Under the pieces are notes generated by a model. The model saw nothing but the letters and a program-made list of their open reading frames with translations. It ran no database searches and was not told the DNA's origin. From contig JAMLIA010000013.1 in the NCBI GenBank assembly GCA_023954495.1, positions 1-57,787 of the forward strand: a DNA stretch of 57,787 nt, read 5' to 3'. The position numbers and the translations under genes were made by a program. Origin of the DNA: Thermomicrobiales bacterium. Lineage in GTDB: Bacteria > Chloroflexota > Chloroflexia > Thermomicrobiales > CFX8. The stretch's first letter is position 1. Each line of letters begins with the position of its first letter. This document shows, in pieces, positions 14,379 to 23,480 of this stretch.

Positions 14379-15520
14379 CGCACTGGAAGCGCTTCGAGCA
14401 GCCGGTCGATGTCGCTGGCTGTGTTGAAGAAGTACGGCGCGACACGAAAGCCCGACGCCCGTTGCGTCACCGATACGCGCGCATCCTTCAGACGCTGGGC
14501 GATCTCGTCATCTTCGGTCGCGCCACCGCTGGTGAAGGTCAGAATCTGCGACCGCCGCGCCGGTGTGAGATCGGAAACGATCTGATAGCCCGCGCCGGTC
14601 AAGCCCTCGGCCAACGTGTCCAGCAGCGCCAGTGAATGCGCGGCGCTGCGCTCGGGACCAACTTCGGTGACGAGCGAAAGCGATGAATGGAGCGCTGTCA
14701 TTCCGGCCTCGTTGAGACCGCCAGTCTGAAATCGTGCAGCACCGTCGCGCCAGTCGAGCGCATATTCAGGATCGTCGAACGGGCTGCGGACTGACAGACG
14801 ACCAGCGTAGGTTACCTGTAGTCGCTCAGCCGCGCCGGGAGCGAAGACGACGACACCGAGGCCGAACCCGGCCATCAGCCACTTGAAGCAATGGGACACG
14901 ACGGCAGTCGCGCCGAAGTCAGACATGTCGACCGGCTGAATGCCAAGTGCCTGTGTCGCGTCCACGAAGAGCTCAACGCCACGCTCGCGACAGAGTGCGC
15001 CGAGTGCCTGGATGTCGTTCCGATAGCCGTCGATGAATTCGACGTATGAAATCGCCATCGCCCGCGTGCGGTCGTCGATGCTGTCCGCGATCAGATCGAG
15101 GTCGGCGCGGCCAGCTTCGTTGCGCGGCACCAGACGGACGGATACCTCCTGGCGCTGCAAGTTCCGAAACGGATAGACGACCGACGGATATTCGCCTTCG
15201 AGGAGTACGACGTTGTCGCCCGGCCGATAGTCGATGCTGTGGGCCAGCAGGTTCATTCCGTCGGCCAGCGACGGCACCCAGGCGATATCTGCCGGCGTCG
15301 AACCGGTCAATGTCGCCATCATCTGAGCGGTCTCTGCCGCGATGTCGGGACGCTCCGTCTCGAAGAAGTTCGGCGCATCGCCAATGTTGGCGACCCATGC
15401 CTGCGTTGCGCGCACGGTGCGCTGAGGGAATGGGCCGAACGAGGCGGTGTTGAGATACGCCCACTCGGCAGTAAACGGGAACTCGCTCCGCAGCGCTTCC
15501 ACGTCGATCGGTTCGGACAC
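14375..15520 (-). CDS. Class V PLP aminotransferase, tandem copy 1
   Basis: The 381-residue product is a PLP enzyme of the class V group that includes cysteine desulfurases, isopenicillin-N-epimerase-like proteins and EgtE-like lyases. Conserved elements are YLNTASFGPFP (residues 22-32), WVPSLADGMNLLA, FVDATQALG (PLP-ring Asp) and SHCFKWLMAGFG with the Schiff-base lysine at K213. No cysteine-desulfurase loop is recognisable, so the reaction is not defined. The GTG at 15520 follows AGGAGG closely. Without the apparent 41-residue upstream extension it has exactly the same length as its neighbour, of which it is a clear paralogue. Confidence 0.88.
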   Translation of the reverse strand: MSEPIDVEALRSEFPFTAEWAYLNTASFGPFPQRTVRATQAWVANIGDAPNFFETERPDIAAETAQMMATLTGSTPADIAWVPSLADGMNLLAHSIDYRPGDNVVLLEGEYPSVVYPFRNLQRQEVSVRLVPRNEAGRADLDLIADSIDDRTRAMAISYVEFIDGYRNDIQALGALCRERGVELFVDATQALGIQPVDMSDFGATAVVSHCFKWLMAGFGLGVVVFAPGAAERLQVTYAGRLSVRSPFDDPEYALDWRDGAARFQTGGLNEAGMTALHSSLSLVTEVGPERSAAHSLALLDTLAEGLTGAGYQIVSDLTPARRSQILTFTSGGATEDDEIAQRLKDARVSVTQRASGFRVAPYFFNTASDIDRLLEALPVR

Positions 15521-15653
15521 TCGATACCTCCTGTGCGGGGTGCTCGTGAAAACAAGTCGGGGGTTGATGCGAGCGCCGCCCTGCCACGACGCGGCGGCGG
15601 ATTCTCGCCGCCGCGTCGTGTTGACGCCCATGCGATCGGGCAATGTAATCTGA

Positions 15654-16799
15654 TCAGCGCAGCGGCAGCGCGCGCACTAAGCGCTCGATGTCGTCGGCGG
15701 TGTTGTAGAAGTACGGTGAGACGCGGATGCCGCGCCCACGCAGCGTCACGGAGATCTTCGACGCTTCCAGGTCGGCGACGATCTGGTTGTCGCGGTCGCG
15801 GTCACCACTGGTGAAGGTGATGATCTGCGAGCGGTGGTCGGGGTCCATGTCAGACGCGATGTCGTAGCCTTTCTCATCGACGCCCTCGGCGAGGCGCGAC
15901 GTGAGGTCGAACGTGTGGGCCGACGACCAGGCCGGACCGACCTGCGTCACGAGCGACATCGAGCTGAGCAGCGCCGCCAGGCCGAGCTGGTTCAGACCGC
16001 CGGTCTGGTAGCGGCCAGCGCCGTCGCGCCAGTCCAGCGCGTAGTTGTGATCTCCATAATCGACCTTGACCCCCGATCGTCCGGCGTAGGTAACGTCGAT
16101 GCGCTCGATCGCGTCCTCGGCAAAGATGACGACGCCGACGCCGAACCCGGCCATCAGCCACTTGTAGCCGTGCGAGGCAACGGCGCTGACTCCCGTGCCG
16201 ACGAGGTCGACCGGCTGCGCGCCGAGCGATTGAGTGGCGTCGACGAACAGCTCGATGTTGCGCTCGCGGCAGAGCTTGCCGAGCTTGACCAGGTCGTTGC
16301 GGAAGCCGTCCATATACTCGACGTGCGAGATCGCCAGCGCTCGGGTGCGATCGTCCATCGCCGCTTCGATCAGGGCCGGATCGGTGCGGCCCTCGGCGTT
16401 ACGCGGGACGAAGCGGATCTCGACACCGCGGCGCTGGAGATTGAGGAAGGGGTAGACGACCGAGGGGAACTCGTCGGTCGGGATCAGGACGTTGTCGCCT
16501 TCCTTCCAGCTGACGCCGTGGGCGAGCAGGTTCATGCCGTCGGCGAGGGACGGCACCCAGGCGACCATGTCGCCGCTGGTACCGGCCAGGCTGGCGACTG
16601 CCGCTGCGGCCTTGTCCGGCACCGACTCGCGATCGGAAGCGAAGAAGTCGCCGGGGCTGGCGAAATCCTCGGCCCAGCGGTGGACTGCTTCGACGGTACG
16701 CCTCGGGAACGGACCATAGGCCGCGTGGTTCAGGTACGCCCATTCGCCAGCCATTGGAAATTCATCACGCAAAGTCTGAAGGTCAACCGATTGAGCCAC
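15654..16799 (-). CDS. Class V PLP aminotransferase, tandem copy 2
   Basis: This 381-residue enzyme is co-linear with the downstream copy along its whole length: YLNHAAYGPFP, VAWVPSLADGMNLLA, FVDATQSLG and SHGYKWLMAGFG with the PLP lysine. The N-terminal DEFP and C-terminal YFYNTADDIERLVRALPLR also match, so the pair arose by tandem duplication. The GTG start has GGGAGGG upstream. It is transcribed first; 133 bp separate it from the second copy, whose own ribosome binding site is strong. The reaction is unknown; related families include epimerases and C-S lyases. No neighbouring biosynthetic pathway fixes the substrate. Confidence 0.88.
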   Translation of the reverse strand: MAQSVDLQTLRDEFPMAGEWAYLNHAAYGPFPRRTVEAVHRWAEDFASPGDFFASDRESVPDKAAAAVASLAGTSGDMVAWVPSLADGMNLLAHGVSWKEGDNVLIPTDEFPSVVYPFLNLQRRGVEIRFVPRNAEGRTDPALIEAAMDDRTRALAISHVEYMDGFRNDLVKLGKLCRERNIELFVDATQSLGAQPVDLVGTGVSAVASHGYKWLMAGFGVGVVIFAEDAIERIDVTYAGRSGVKVDYGDHNYALDWRDGAGRYQTGGLNQLGLAALLSSMSLVTQVGPAWSSAHTFDLTSRLAEGVDEKGYDIASDMDPDHRSQIITFTSGDRDRDNQIVADLEASKISVTLRGRGIRVSPYFYNTADDIERLVRALPLR

Positions 16800-16865
16800 G
16801 CAAAGCCCTCCCCGTCATCTGTCTACTGCATGCCGCTGCTACGAACGGCGGCATCGTACCGCAGG

Positions 16866-17486
16866 TCAGTCCTCGCGTCCTGCCGTGGTGGCGTGCGGCT
16901 CGCCGGTGACGTCGGTGAGGGTGTCCTTGTCGACCGACAGGTGGACGACGACATCGTCGGCGTGCTCGACGAGGGCGATCGAGATGTAGCGCTCGTGGTG
17001 GCGGAAGAAGCCCTGTTCGACGCGGAAGCCCTGGACGCGACCCTGGCCATCGCTGGCGATCTCGGTGATGCGCCCGACCTCGTCCTCGTTCTTATCGACG
17101 ACCATCGTTCCTTCCGAGAGCATGATCGCGTTCGGCATGCGCTCGCGGACCTCGTCGTCGACCATCAGGTCCTCGGTAACGAACGGCGTCGACGGCCACA
17201 TGTAGCCACCGGCACCGTAATAGCCGGCCGGCGGCACGATGTAATCCGAATCCAGGTACTCCATCATCTGGTCGGCTTCGGCCTCGGTCAGTCGGACATG
17301 CACCTTGCCTTCTTCGACATTAATGACCTGCTCGATCGGTACGATCTTGTCGGTCGGGAAGAACCAGCCCTTGCGGACGATGATTGCGCGCTCGCGGCGG
17401 GTGGCCGGGTCCATGACGATGCTGTCGACAATGCCGAGCTTCTCGCCGTCTGAGCCGATGATGTCTGCTCCGAGCTCAATGGTCAT
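16866..17486 (-). CDS. Double PRC-barrel domain protein
   Basis: The 206-residue protein has two PRC-barrel-like halves. The first is residues 1-70 (GADIIGSDGEKLGIVDSIVMDPATRRERAIIVRKGWFFPTDKIVPIEQV). The second is about residues 110-190 (GTMVVDKNEDEVGRITEIASDGQGRVQGFRVEQGF). They are linked by a Tyr/Gly-rich segment (PPAGYYGAGGYMWPSTP). PRC-barrels act in RNA maturation (RimM) and photosynthetic reaction centres, and stand-alone versions are thought to be stress-associated adaptors. The role here is unknown. The ATG has AGGAGG upstream. It is a single gene between the aminotransferases and the divergent HAD gene. Confidence 0.85.
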   Translation of the reverse strand: MTIELGADIIGSDGEKLGIVDSIVMDPATRRERAIIVRKGWFFPTDKIVPIEQVINVEEGKVHVRLTEAEADQMMEYLDSDYIVPPAGYYGAGGYMWPSTPFVTEDLMVDDEVRERMPNAIMLSEGTMVVDKNEDEVGRITEIASDGQGRVQGFRVEQGFFRHHERYISIALVEHADDVVVHLSVDKDTLTDVTGEPHATTAGRED

Positions 17487-17658
17487 CTATCTGCCTCCTC
17501 AGTCGTCGTGTGCCGGACGGAAGCTCCGGCCCAGGTCAGGTACGCAAGGCGTATTCCCCAAGTGCAGGTTTGGCCGCATGCCAGATGCCCGTGTATCATC
17601 GGCGACACAGTAGCGCACGACTTCATGCCGCGCCGGTCGGTCCGGGTGGTCGGCGTGT

Positions 17659-18360
17659 TTGATGGAGATGCCGCGGACAATGCCCATGCCAGCGCCGTTC
17701 ACACCACAGCCAAGGCTGGTTCTGTTCGACCTCGATGACACGTTGTGCGATTATCGCACCGCGCGAAGAACCCGCACGCAGCACGCGCTTGAGCCGTGGT
17801 TCACCGCTGCCGACGACCTCGCTGCTGCCGTTGATCTGGCGATGTCGTACCCGACTGAGGGCGACGAACATTTCGCCGCCGTGCTCGACAGTCTTGGTGT
17901 GGACGCACCCGACGCGACCGACGTGACCCGCGCGCGGTTTGTCGAAGATCGCTACCGTGGCCTGGCGATGTTTGACGATTCGCTGGAGGTCGTCGCGGCG
18001 ATCAGCGAGATCGCCAACGTCGGGATCATCACCAACGGGCCAACAACGATCCAGCGCGCCAAGATCGACATGTTCCATCTGACGGCGCACTTCCCGGTCA
18101 TCGTCGTCTCAGAGGAAGTCGGCGTCTGGAAGCCGGACCCGCGCATCTTCGCCATCGCTCTGGAACGCTCGGGGCATCGGCCGGAAGACGCGATCTACGT
18201 CGGTGATTCGATCGAACACGACATCCCGGGGGCGCACGCTGCCGGTATGCGGTCGGTCTGGATGACCCGCCGAGAGCGCGCATGGACCGGCGGCGAGCCG
18301 CCGGACGCCGTCGTCGCAAGCCTGCAGGAGCTGCTTCCTCTTCTCGGAATCAGAACGTAA
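17659..18360 (+). CDS. HAD-superfamily hydrolase (YjjG/pyrimidine nucleotidase-like)
   Basis: The 233-residue protein has the four HAD motifs: VLFDLDDTL with nucleophile Asp24 and Asp26; NVGIITNGPT (motif II Thr); VGVWKPDPRIF (motif III Lys); and IYVGDSIEHDIPGA (motif IV acids). A helical C1 cap fills residues 30-105. This arrangement fits YjjG-like phosphatases acting on nucleotides or related phosphates, but the substrate is not certain. The start is ambiguous: a TTG at 17659 and ATGs at 17662, 17668, 17680 and 17686 are in frame, and GGAG at 17663-17666 would best serve the ATG at 17680. Confidence 0.88.
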   Translation: MMEMPRTMPMPAPFTPQPRLVLFDLDDTLCDYRTARRTRTQHALEPWFTAADDLAAAVDLAMSYPTEGDEHFAAVLDSLGVDAPDATDVTRARFVEDRYRGLAMFDDSLEVVAAISEIANVGIITNGPTTIQRAKIDMFHLTAHFPVIVVSEEVGVWKPDPRIFAIALERSGHRPEDAIYVGDSIEHDIPGAHAAGMRSVWMTRRERAWTGGEPPDAVVASLQELLPLLGIRT

Positions 18361-18383
18361 CGTTCAGCCTATCGGAGGTACCA

Positions 18384-19526
18384 TTGAACCGTTGGTTCGG
18401 ATTACTGCTGGTCATCGTCATGGTCACCTCCGTAGCCTGCGGCGGGGACGATCAAACTCCCACCACAGACCAGACGCAGTCAACGGTTCCAGCCGGTGTG
18501 GGCGCTGCGGACACAACCGCGACGACGCAGACGATTGAGCCAACCGCGCCACCGGTGGATCTGACAACACCGACGCCTGGCCCGCTCACCCCTGAACAGA
18601 TTCAGCAGCTCCAGCCGAACGAGCTGGGACAGATTCCGGTCCTCGAGTATCACCAGATTGGCGCGGTGCCGGAGCAATTTGTCCGAACACCAGATCAAAT
18701 GCGCGGCGATCTCCAGTGGCTCTACGATCATGGGTTCTATGTCGTTAATCTGAGCGACATCGTGAACGATACGCTGAACGTGCCGGCGGGAAAGAAACCG
18801 GTGGCATTGACGTTCGACGACAGCCCGGCCGGACAGTTCCGGCTGATCCAGCTCGACACAGGGCAGTATCTGATCGACCCGGATTGCGCCGTCGGCATCA
18901 TGGAGTCGTTCTTTGGCAAGTATCCGGACTTCGGTCGCGGTGGGCAGTTCGCTGTGTTGCCAACGATGTTGTTTGACTGGACGACCGTGGCCGCCGAGCC
19001 GGATCAGCAGCAGTTTGGCCAGATGAAACTGCAATGGCTTGTGGACAACGGCTACGAGCTGGGCAATCACACAATCGACCACGTCAGCTTGGCCGGACTG
19101 ACGAACGACGAAATCATGTACCAGCTGGCCGAGGCGAACATGGCGATTCAGCAGCTTGTCCCCGGCGCAGCGATCGACGCCATCACGTTGCCGTTCGGCG
19201 TCTATCCGGATGGCGGCGACGACACGCTCTTCCGTGGATTCGATTACAAGGGTCAGCACTTTGTCTGGCAATCGGCATTGCTGGTCGGTGCGAATCCGAC
19301 GGTCGTGCCGATCAGCACCGAGTGGGACCAATACGCGGTGGCGCGCATCCAGGCGTTCGACGATGAGCTCAACAAGTGGTTTGGCGTATTTGAGGACAAT
19401 CCGGGCCTGCTGTACGTCAGCGATGGCGACCCAAACACCCTGACGATTCCAAATGATCTCCATCCATGGTTGGTCGGTACATTCGACGAAACCAGGGCCA
19501 ACGGGCGACAGATCATTCGCTACTGA
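18384..19526 (+). CDS. Lipoprotein polysaccharide deacetylase (NodB family)
   Basis: The product is 380 residues. The lipoprotein signal runs from residue 1 to the lipobox with Cys19 (TSVAC), followed by a Thr/Pro-rich spacer to residue 70. The NodB fold shows PVLEYHQIG at 85, motif 1 TFDDS (Asp145, Asp146) and motif 2 NHTIDH (His229, His233), the residues that bind the metal and act in deacetylation. The likely substrate is an N-acetylated surface glycan or peptidoglycan. An insertion of about 60 residues sits between the motifs. I choose the TTG at 18384 because GGAGGT lies 6 nt upstream and the lipoprotein signal starts exactly there. Confidence 0.85.
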   Translation: MNRWFGLLLVIVMVTSVACGGDDQTPTTDQTQSTVPAGVGAADTTATTQTIEPTAPPVDLTTPTPGPLTPEQIQQLQPNELGQIPVLEYHQIGAVPEQFVRTPDQMRGDLQWLYDHGFYVVNLSDIVNDTLNVPAGKKPVALTFDDSPAGQFRLIQLDTGQYLIDPDCAVGIMESFFGKYPDFGRGGQFAVLPTMLFDWTTVAAEPDQQQFGQMKLQWLVDNGYELGNHTIDHVSLAGLTNDEIMYQLAEANMAIQQLVPGAAIDAITLPFGVYPDGGDDTLFRGFDYKGQHFVWQSALLVGANPTVVPISTEWDQYAVARIQAFDDELNKWFGVFEDNPGLLYVSDGDPNTLTIPNDLHPWLVGTFDETRANGRQIIRY

Positions 19527-19818
19527 GTGACACAACGGGGAAACCAGTCGGGAACGACGTTCCGTCCCGGCAGGTATCTGTGTCTGCACGGGCAGTATCA
19601 ACCGCATGAACATGCTGCGTTCTTGCCGGGACGCACGCTCGCAACATCTCAGATTTCGCACAGAAACCGCAAACCCCGAATTGCTCGACCACTGTTGCAC
19701 AGCCAAGCGTGCATCTGGTGGTCAAGATAGTGCATGATTATTGATGCAGTCTGGAGTACCATGACGCTGCTCAAGCGACGTACTATACGCGTGCAGTTAT
19801 CGATGAAAGGGTGAAACC

Positions 19819-20118
19819 ATGAAATTCCGAATGGTAACCGGCGAAGAGCGCGAACGGCTCCTCGGAAGCAAGAAGTCAACCGGTTTCAACTATCAGCCAT
19901 ATCTTGAGGTCATCGACAGCGCGAACGATGGTGAAGTCGTCGCGGTTGAGATTGATACACGCTACGAGCGCGGAGAGAAGATTCGCTTCAGCCGCGCCGC
20001 GCGCTTGCGCGGAAAGTCGCTGACCTGGTTGACTCCGTCCGAAGACGACGAAGTCGTGTTCCAGCTTGGCCCGGCCAAGGCACCGCGCAACCGCACACGC
20101 AAGACCCCGATGGCCTAG
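19819..20118 (+). CDS. Small basic protein, unknown
   Basis: This 99-residue protein is not recognised. It opens MKFRMVTGEERERLL, continues with a strand-rich middle (YLEVIDSANDGEVVAVEIDTRYERGEKIRFSRAARLRGKSLTWL) and ends in a basic tail (KAPRNRTRKTP). Charge and size would fit a nucleic-acid-binding protein, but this is a guess. AAAGGGTG lies upstream of the ATG. The preceding 292 bp contain no gene; CGTCCCGGCA at 19563 and its reverse complement at 19624 form a distant inverted repeat, and TACTAT near 19779 could be a -10 box. Confidence 0.6.
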   Translation: MKFRMVTGEERERLLGSKKSTGFNYQPYLEVIDSANDGEVVAVEIDTRYERGEKIRFSRAARLRGKSLTWLTPSEDDEVVFQLGPAKAPRNRTRKTPMA

Positions 20119-20146
20119 CGCCCACACGACGCTTCGGAGCGTCCAG

Positions 20147-21139
20147 CTATTTGGGTGAGCGGCCCGCTTCGTTGTACGGATCGTGACCACGCTCGTCGCT
20201 CAGATGCACTTCGTCAGCCGGCTCGACGTGGACAGTGACGTCGGCCGGCTGGCCGAGACTCTCCTCAACCCGATGTGCGACCACACTGGCAATCTCGTGC
20301 GATGTGTGGACAGACATTTCCGGATCGACCTGAATGTGCAGATCAACCCAGGTGCGGCCCTCGCCACCCCGCGACCGGATGTTGTGCGTCCCCTGCACAC
20401 CCGGAATGGATAGCGCGACAGCCTCGATCTCCTCCGGCTCGGCTGCCACTGCATCACTCAGCACAAACGTCGCATCGCGCACGATCTCCCAGGCACCCCA
20501 GGCGATGGCCACCGCAATCACCAGTGTGATCGCTGCGTCCGCCCAGTGATAGCCAAGCGCGACGACGATCAATGCGCCGATGACGGAGAGTGACACATAG
20601 ATGTCGCTGGTTGTGTGGCGTGCATCCGCCATCAGCAGGCTACTGGCCAGCCGCTTGCCGGCCCGACGCTCCCAGATCGTCACACCGGTGTTGATACCCA
20701 ACGTCACCAGCATGATGACGAAGCTGATGATCGACACATCCGGTGAGTTACCAGACTGCAAGCGCCCCCACGCCTGCTGGACGAGCGTGAACAGCGCCAG
20801 CAGCATCAATGCGGCAATCGCCAGCGAGGCGAGCGTTTCGTAGCGGTGGTGGCCGTAGGGGTGGTCACGGTCCGGTGGGCGGGAGGCGATCGAGATCCCG
20901 ATCAGGGCGACGACATTTCCGGACGCGTCGAGGATCGAATGGAAGCCATCGGCGGCGATCGCCAGCGAGCCGCTGAACATGCCAAACGCGATCTTCGCCA
21001 CGGCGACGAGCAGATTCAGCAACAGGATAATCGCCAGCATACGCCGGACTTCGGACGTGCGTTCCGCAGGCGCAATGAACTGCGGGCGCGACGATGTTCG
21101 TGCCCCATCAGTGCGTTGCTTTTCCGCGATTTTCACCAT
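20147..21139 (-). CDS. Cation diffusion facilitator (CDF) metal exporter
   Basis: The 330-residue protein has the six-helix CDF membrane domain, with two metal-site motifs in helices 2 and 5: AADGFHSILDASGN (residues 62-75) and DARHTTSDIYVS, each holding acidic and His residues. A C-terminal cytoplasmic ferredoxin-like domain follows (residues 235-310, HNIRSRGGEGRTWVDLHIQVDPEMSVHTSHEIASVV). It would export divalent metal, such as Zn, Fe, Co or Mn, in exchange for protons; the ion is not determined. The His-containing motif in helix 2 differs from the D-D form of FieF. It converges with the small basic gene and lies alone on the minus strand. Confidence 0.92.
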   Translation of the reverse strand: MVKIAEKQRTDGARTSSRPQFIAPAERTSEVRRMLAIILLLNLLVAVAKIAFGMFSGSLAIAADGFHSILDASGNVVALIGISIASRPPDRDHPYGHHRYETLASLAIAALMLLALFTLVQQAWGRLQSGNSPDVSIISFVIMLVTLGINTGVTIWERRAGKRLASSLLMADARHTTSDIYVSLSVIGALIVVALGYHWADAAITLVIAVAIAWGAWEIVRDATFVLSDAVAAEPEEIEAVALSIPGVQGTHNIRSRGGEGRTWVDLHIQVDPEMSVHTSHEIASVVAHRVEESLGQPADVTVHVEPADEVHLSDERGHDPYNEAGRSPK

Positions 21140-21257
21140 GACGACTCCGCCTGCCCGGTCGGCTGTAGTGCCGGAATACCGAGTCTATCGACCGGCGAGG
21201 CGGAAGTCAGGGGGCAATTCGCCGATTAGCGGCGGCGAATTGAGGAAGTGCAGCCGC

Positions 21258-22001
21258 TCAAACCGCGGCTGCTTCCTCCGTGAACGATGCATTTGTGAAG
21301 ACTTCCTGGACATCGTCCAGATCCTCAAGTGCCTCCAGCAGCTTCATCGCCGTTTGCGCCTGCGCGCCCTCGATGTCGACGTGGTTCTGCGGCACGCGGG
21401 TAACATCCGCAGCTTCGACATCCAGGCCGGACGAGCGCAATGACTCGGCAACGGCGTTCACCTCAGCAGCCTCAGTGGTGATCACGACTTCGCCATCTTC
21501 GCTGCTTACGTCGGTTGCACCGGCGTCGATCGCCTGCAGCTCAATCTCGTCCGGGTCGGCCTCACCGGCTGCGATGATGATCTGGCCGATCGTGTCGAAC
21601 TGCCAGCCGACCGTGCCGGTCTCGCCCAGCGCGCCGCCGTGACGGTTAAACGCCTGGCGCACTTCGGCTGCGGTGCGATTGCGATTGTCAGTCAGCGCAA
21701 CGGCCATAACGGCGACACCGCCCGGCCCGTAGCCCTCGTAGAAGACGGTCTGATATTCGACACCGTCGGCACTCGCGCCGCTGCCCTTGGCGACGGCACG
21801 CTCGACTGTGTCGCTGCCCATGCCTTCGCGCTTGGCGCGCTCCATTGCCAGACGCAGGCGCACGTTGATATCCGGGTTCGGCCCGGCTTCCCGCACAGCA
21901 ACGTAAATCTCACGAGCGATCTTGGAAAAGACCTGCCCCTTTTTGTGGTCGTTTGCGGCCTTCTGGCGCTTGATCTGCGCCCACTTGGAATGTCCGGCCA
22001 T
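21258..22001 (-). CDS. YebC/PmpR family protein
   Basis: The 247-residue protein begins MAGHSKWAQIKRQKAANDHKKGQVFSK, diagnostic of the family, and continues with NVRLRLAMERAKREGM, the YEGYGPGGVAVMAVALTDNRNRTAAEVR core and the acidic C-terminus. Members act as DNA-binding regulators (PmpR) or, as shown for some YebC proteins, as factors easing translation of difficult stretches such as proline runs; which applies here cannot be told. I use the ATG at 22001 with GGGAGGA upstream rather than a longer upstream reading that lacks family similarity. It converges toward nothing nearby and is followed by 118 bp to the divergent region of the CDF gene. Confidence 0.93.
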   Translation of the reverse strand: MAGHSKWAQIKRQKAANDHKKGQVFSKIAREIYVAVREAGPNPDINVRLRLAMERAKREGMGSDTVERAVAKGSGASADGVEYQTVFYEGYGPGGVAVMAVALTDNRNRTAAEVRQAFNRHGGALGETGTVGWQFDTIGQIIIAAGEADPDEIELQAIDAGATDVSSEDGEVVITTEAAEVNAVAESLRSSGLDVEAADVTRVPQNHVDIEGAQAQTAMKLLEALEDLDDVQEVFTNASFTEEAAAV

Positions 22002-22107
22002 CGCGGTCGTCCTCCCTTGCTCGGAACGGCGCGGGGCGGCAACCAGCCAGGTGCCGCTCGCCGGCGACTCGTAATGCGACCCGTAATTGTAGCAAGCCCC
22101 CGGAGCG

Positions 22108-23388
22108 TCAGGCCGGTGAGACGCGCAACTGCGGTGAGAACGATGGTCGCCGTTCGTCAATCAGCAAGCTGGCGACGCTGCCGGCCAGCAGCAGTCCGAT
22201 GCACGGCGCGAGCGCGATGTTGTATGAGCCGGTCATGTCATATGCCAGACCACCAACGAACGCACCCAGTGCAGCGAAGAGCTGATGGAACATCGTCGTG
22301 TAGCCGAGGATCGACCCGACAGCACGACGGCCATACAGGTCGATGACCGACGCCGAGACGAGCGCGCCATTGGCACGCGAGAGCCCGAACATCACCGCGA
22401 AGAGATACAGCGCGCCCGTCGTATCAGCAGCCATCAGGACCGCAACAGAAGCAGCACGCAGGAGGTACAGACCGGCGAGCAGGTGCTTGCGTCCGATCCG
22501 GTCGGAGAGCGACCCGACGATCACACCGGAGACCAGGCTCGTGCCGCCAACGACACCGAGCGCTGTGCCGGCCTGCGCCGCCGAGATACCCCGGTCGGTT
22601 GCCAGCGCCACGACATGCGTCATCAACAGGTAGATCGTGAAGCCACAGCCCATAAAGCCGCCGATGAGCAGCCAGAATGATTTGCTGCGAAAGGCAATCC
22701 GCGTGTCCTGGCGGATCAGGTCGGCGGCGAGGCAGGGATCAACCGGCTCCTTCGTCGGCTCCGCCTGGCCGCCGGTCTCACTATGCCCTTCCGGCGGTTC
22801 GGGCCGGGCGAGCAGGAAGAAGCAGATCGGCACCAGCACCAACGAGAGCGCACCAATGACCGCGAAGGAGACGCGCCACGAGAAGTTGATGATCAGGATC
22901 GTCGCCAGCGGGAGCAGCACTAGCTGCCCGAGGCCGCCGCCAGTTGATGCAACGCTGAGGGCCATACCGCGGCGCTTGACGAACCAGCGCGCCAGCAGCG
23001 CTGCGTTGGTCGACTGTCCCGCGATACCGAAGCCCAACCCGATGATGCCGCCATAGACCAGATACGCGAACCAGAGGCTGGATGTGAACGCCATCAGGAT
23101 CATGCCGACGCCATTGAGCAGCGCGCCGAGGGTCAGCACCAGTCGCGGGCCGTAGCGATCAGCCATTCGGCCAGCAAATGGGGGGATCACCGCCGAAACG
23201 ACGGCGAAGAGCGACATCGCCAGCGCGAAGGATGACCGGTCCCAGCCAAAGTCCTCAGTCATCGGCTTAAGAAATACGCCGAATGCTTGCGAGAGACCGG
23301 CGGTGAAGAACATCAGCAGGTAGGAAACAAAAAGGATCACCCACCCATAGTAGAATCCGTTAGAACGCTGTCGTGATTGTCTGCGCAC
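22108..23388 (-). CDS. MFS transporter, OFA/monocarboxylate-like
   Basis: The 426-residue protein has 12 predicted helices in two halves with a long charged loop at about 205-235 (RPEPPEGHSETGGQAEPTKEP). The opening FYYGWVILFVSYLLMFFTAGLSQAFGVFLKPMTEDFGW is typical of the oxalate/formate antiporter (OFA) and monocarboxylate-type MFS group. The loop motif GRMADRYGPR follows helix 2 and GSLSDRIGRK follows helix 8. The likely substrates are small carboxylates; this is family inference. The start is GTG with GGGGGATAGG upstream. Confidence 0.88.
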   Translation of the reverse strand: MRRQSRQRSNGFYYGWVILFVSYLLMFFTAGLSQAFGVFLKPMTEDFGWDRSSFALAMSLFAVVSAVIPPFAGRMADRYGPRLVLTLGALLNGVGMILMAFTSSLWFAYLVYGGIIGLGFGIAGQSTNAALLARWFVKRRGMALSVASTGGGLGQLVLLPLATILIINFSWRVSFAVIGALSLVLVPICFFLLARPEPPEGHSETGGQAEPTKEPVDPCLAADLIRQDTRIAFRSKSFWLLIGGFMGCGFTIYLLMTHVVALATDRGISAAQAGTALGVVGGTSLVSGVIVGSLSDRIGRKHLLAGLYLLRAASVAVLMAADTTGALYLFAVMFGLSRANGALVSASVIDLYGRRAVGSILGYTTMFHQLFAALGAFVGGLAYDMTGSYNIALAPCIGLLLAGSVASLLIDERRPSFSPQLRVSPA

Positions 23389-23480
23389 CCTATCCCCCGC
23401 GTTTCAGCGATAATTGTTGAGAGGTGTAGCACGGAGCGCCGCTCGTTGTCGAGACTGGCTACGTATTGAGGAGAAGCCCA

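Noticed and set aside
15834-17453. Long plus-strand frame opposite the aminotransferase and PRC-barrel genes
   Set aside because: It spans two unrelated minus-strand genes and their intergenic region, so it is a codon-bias shadow.
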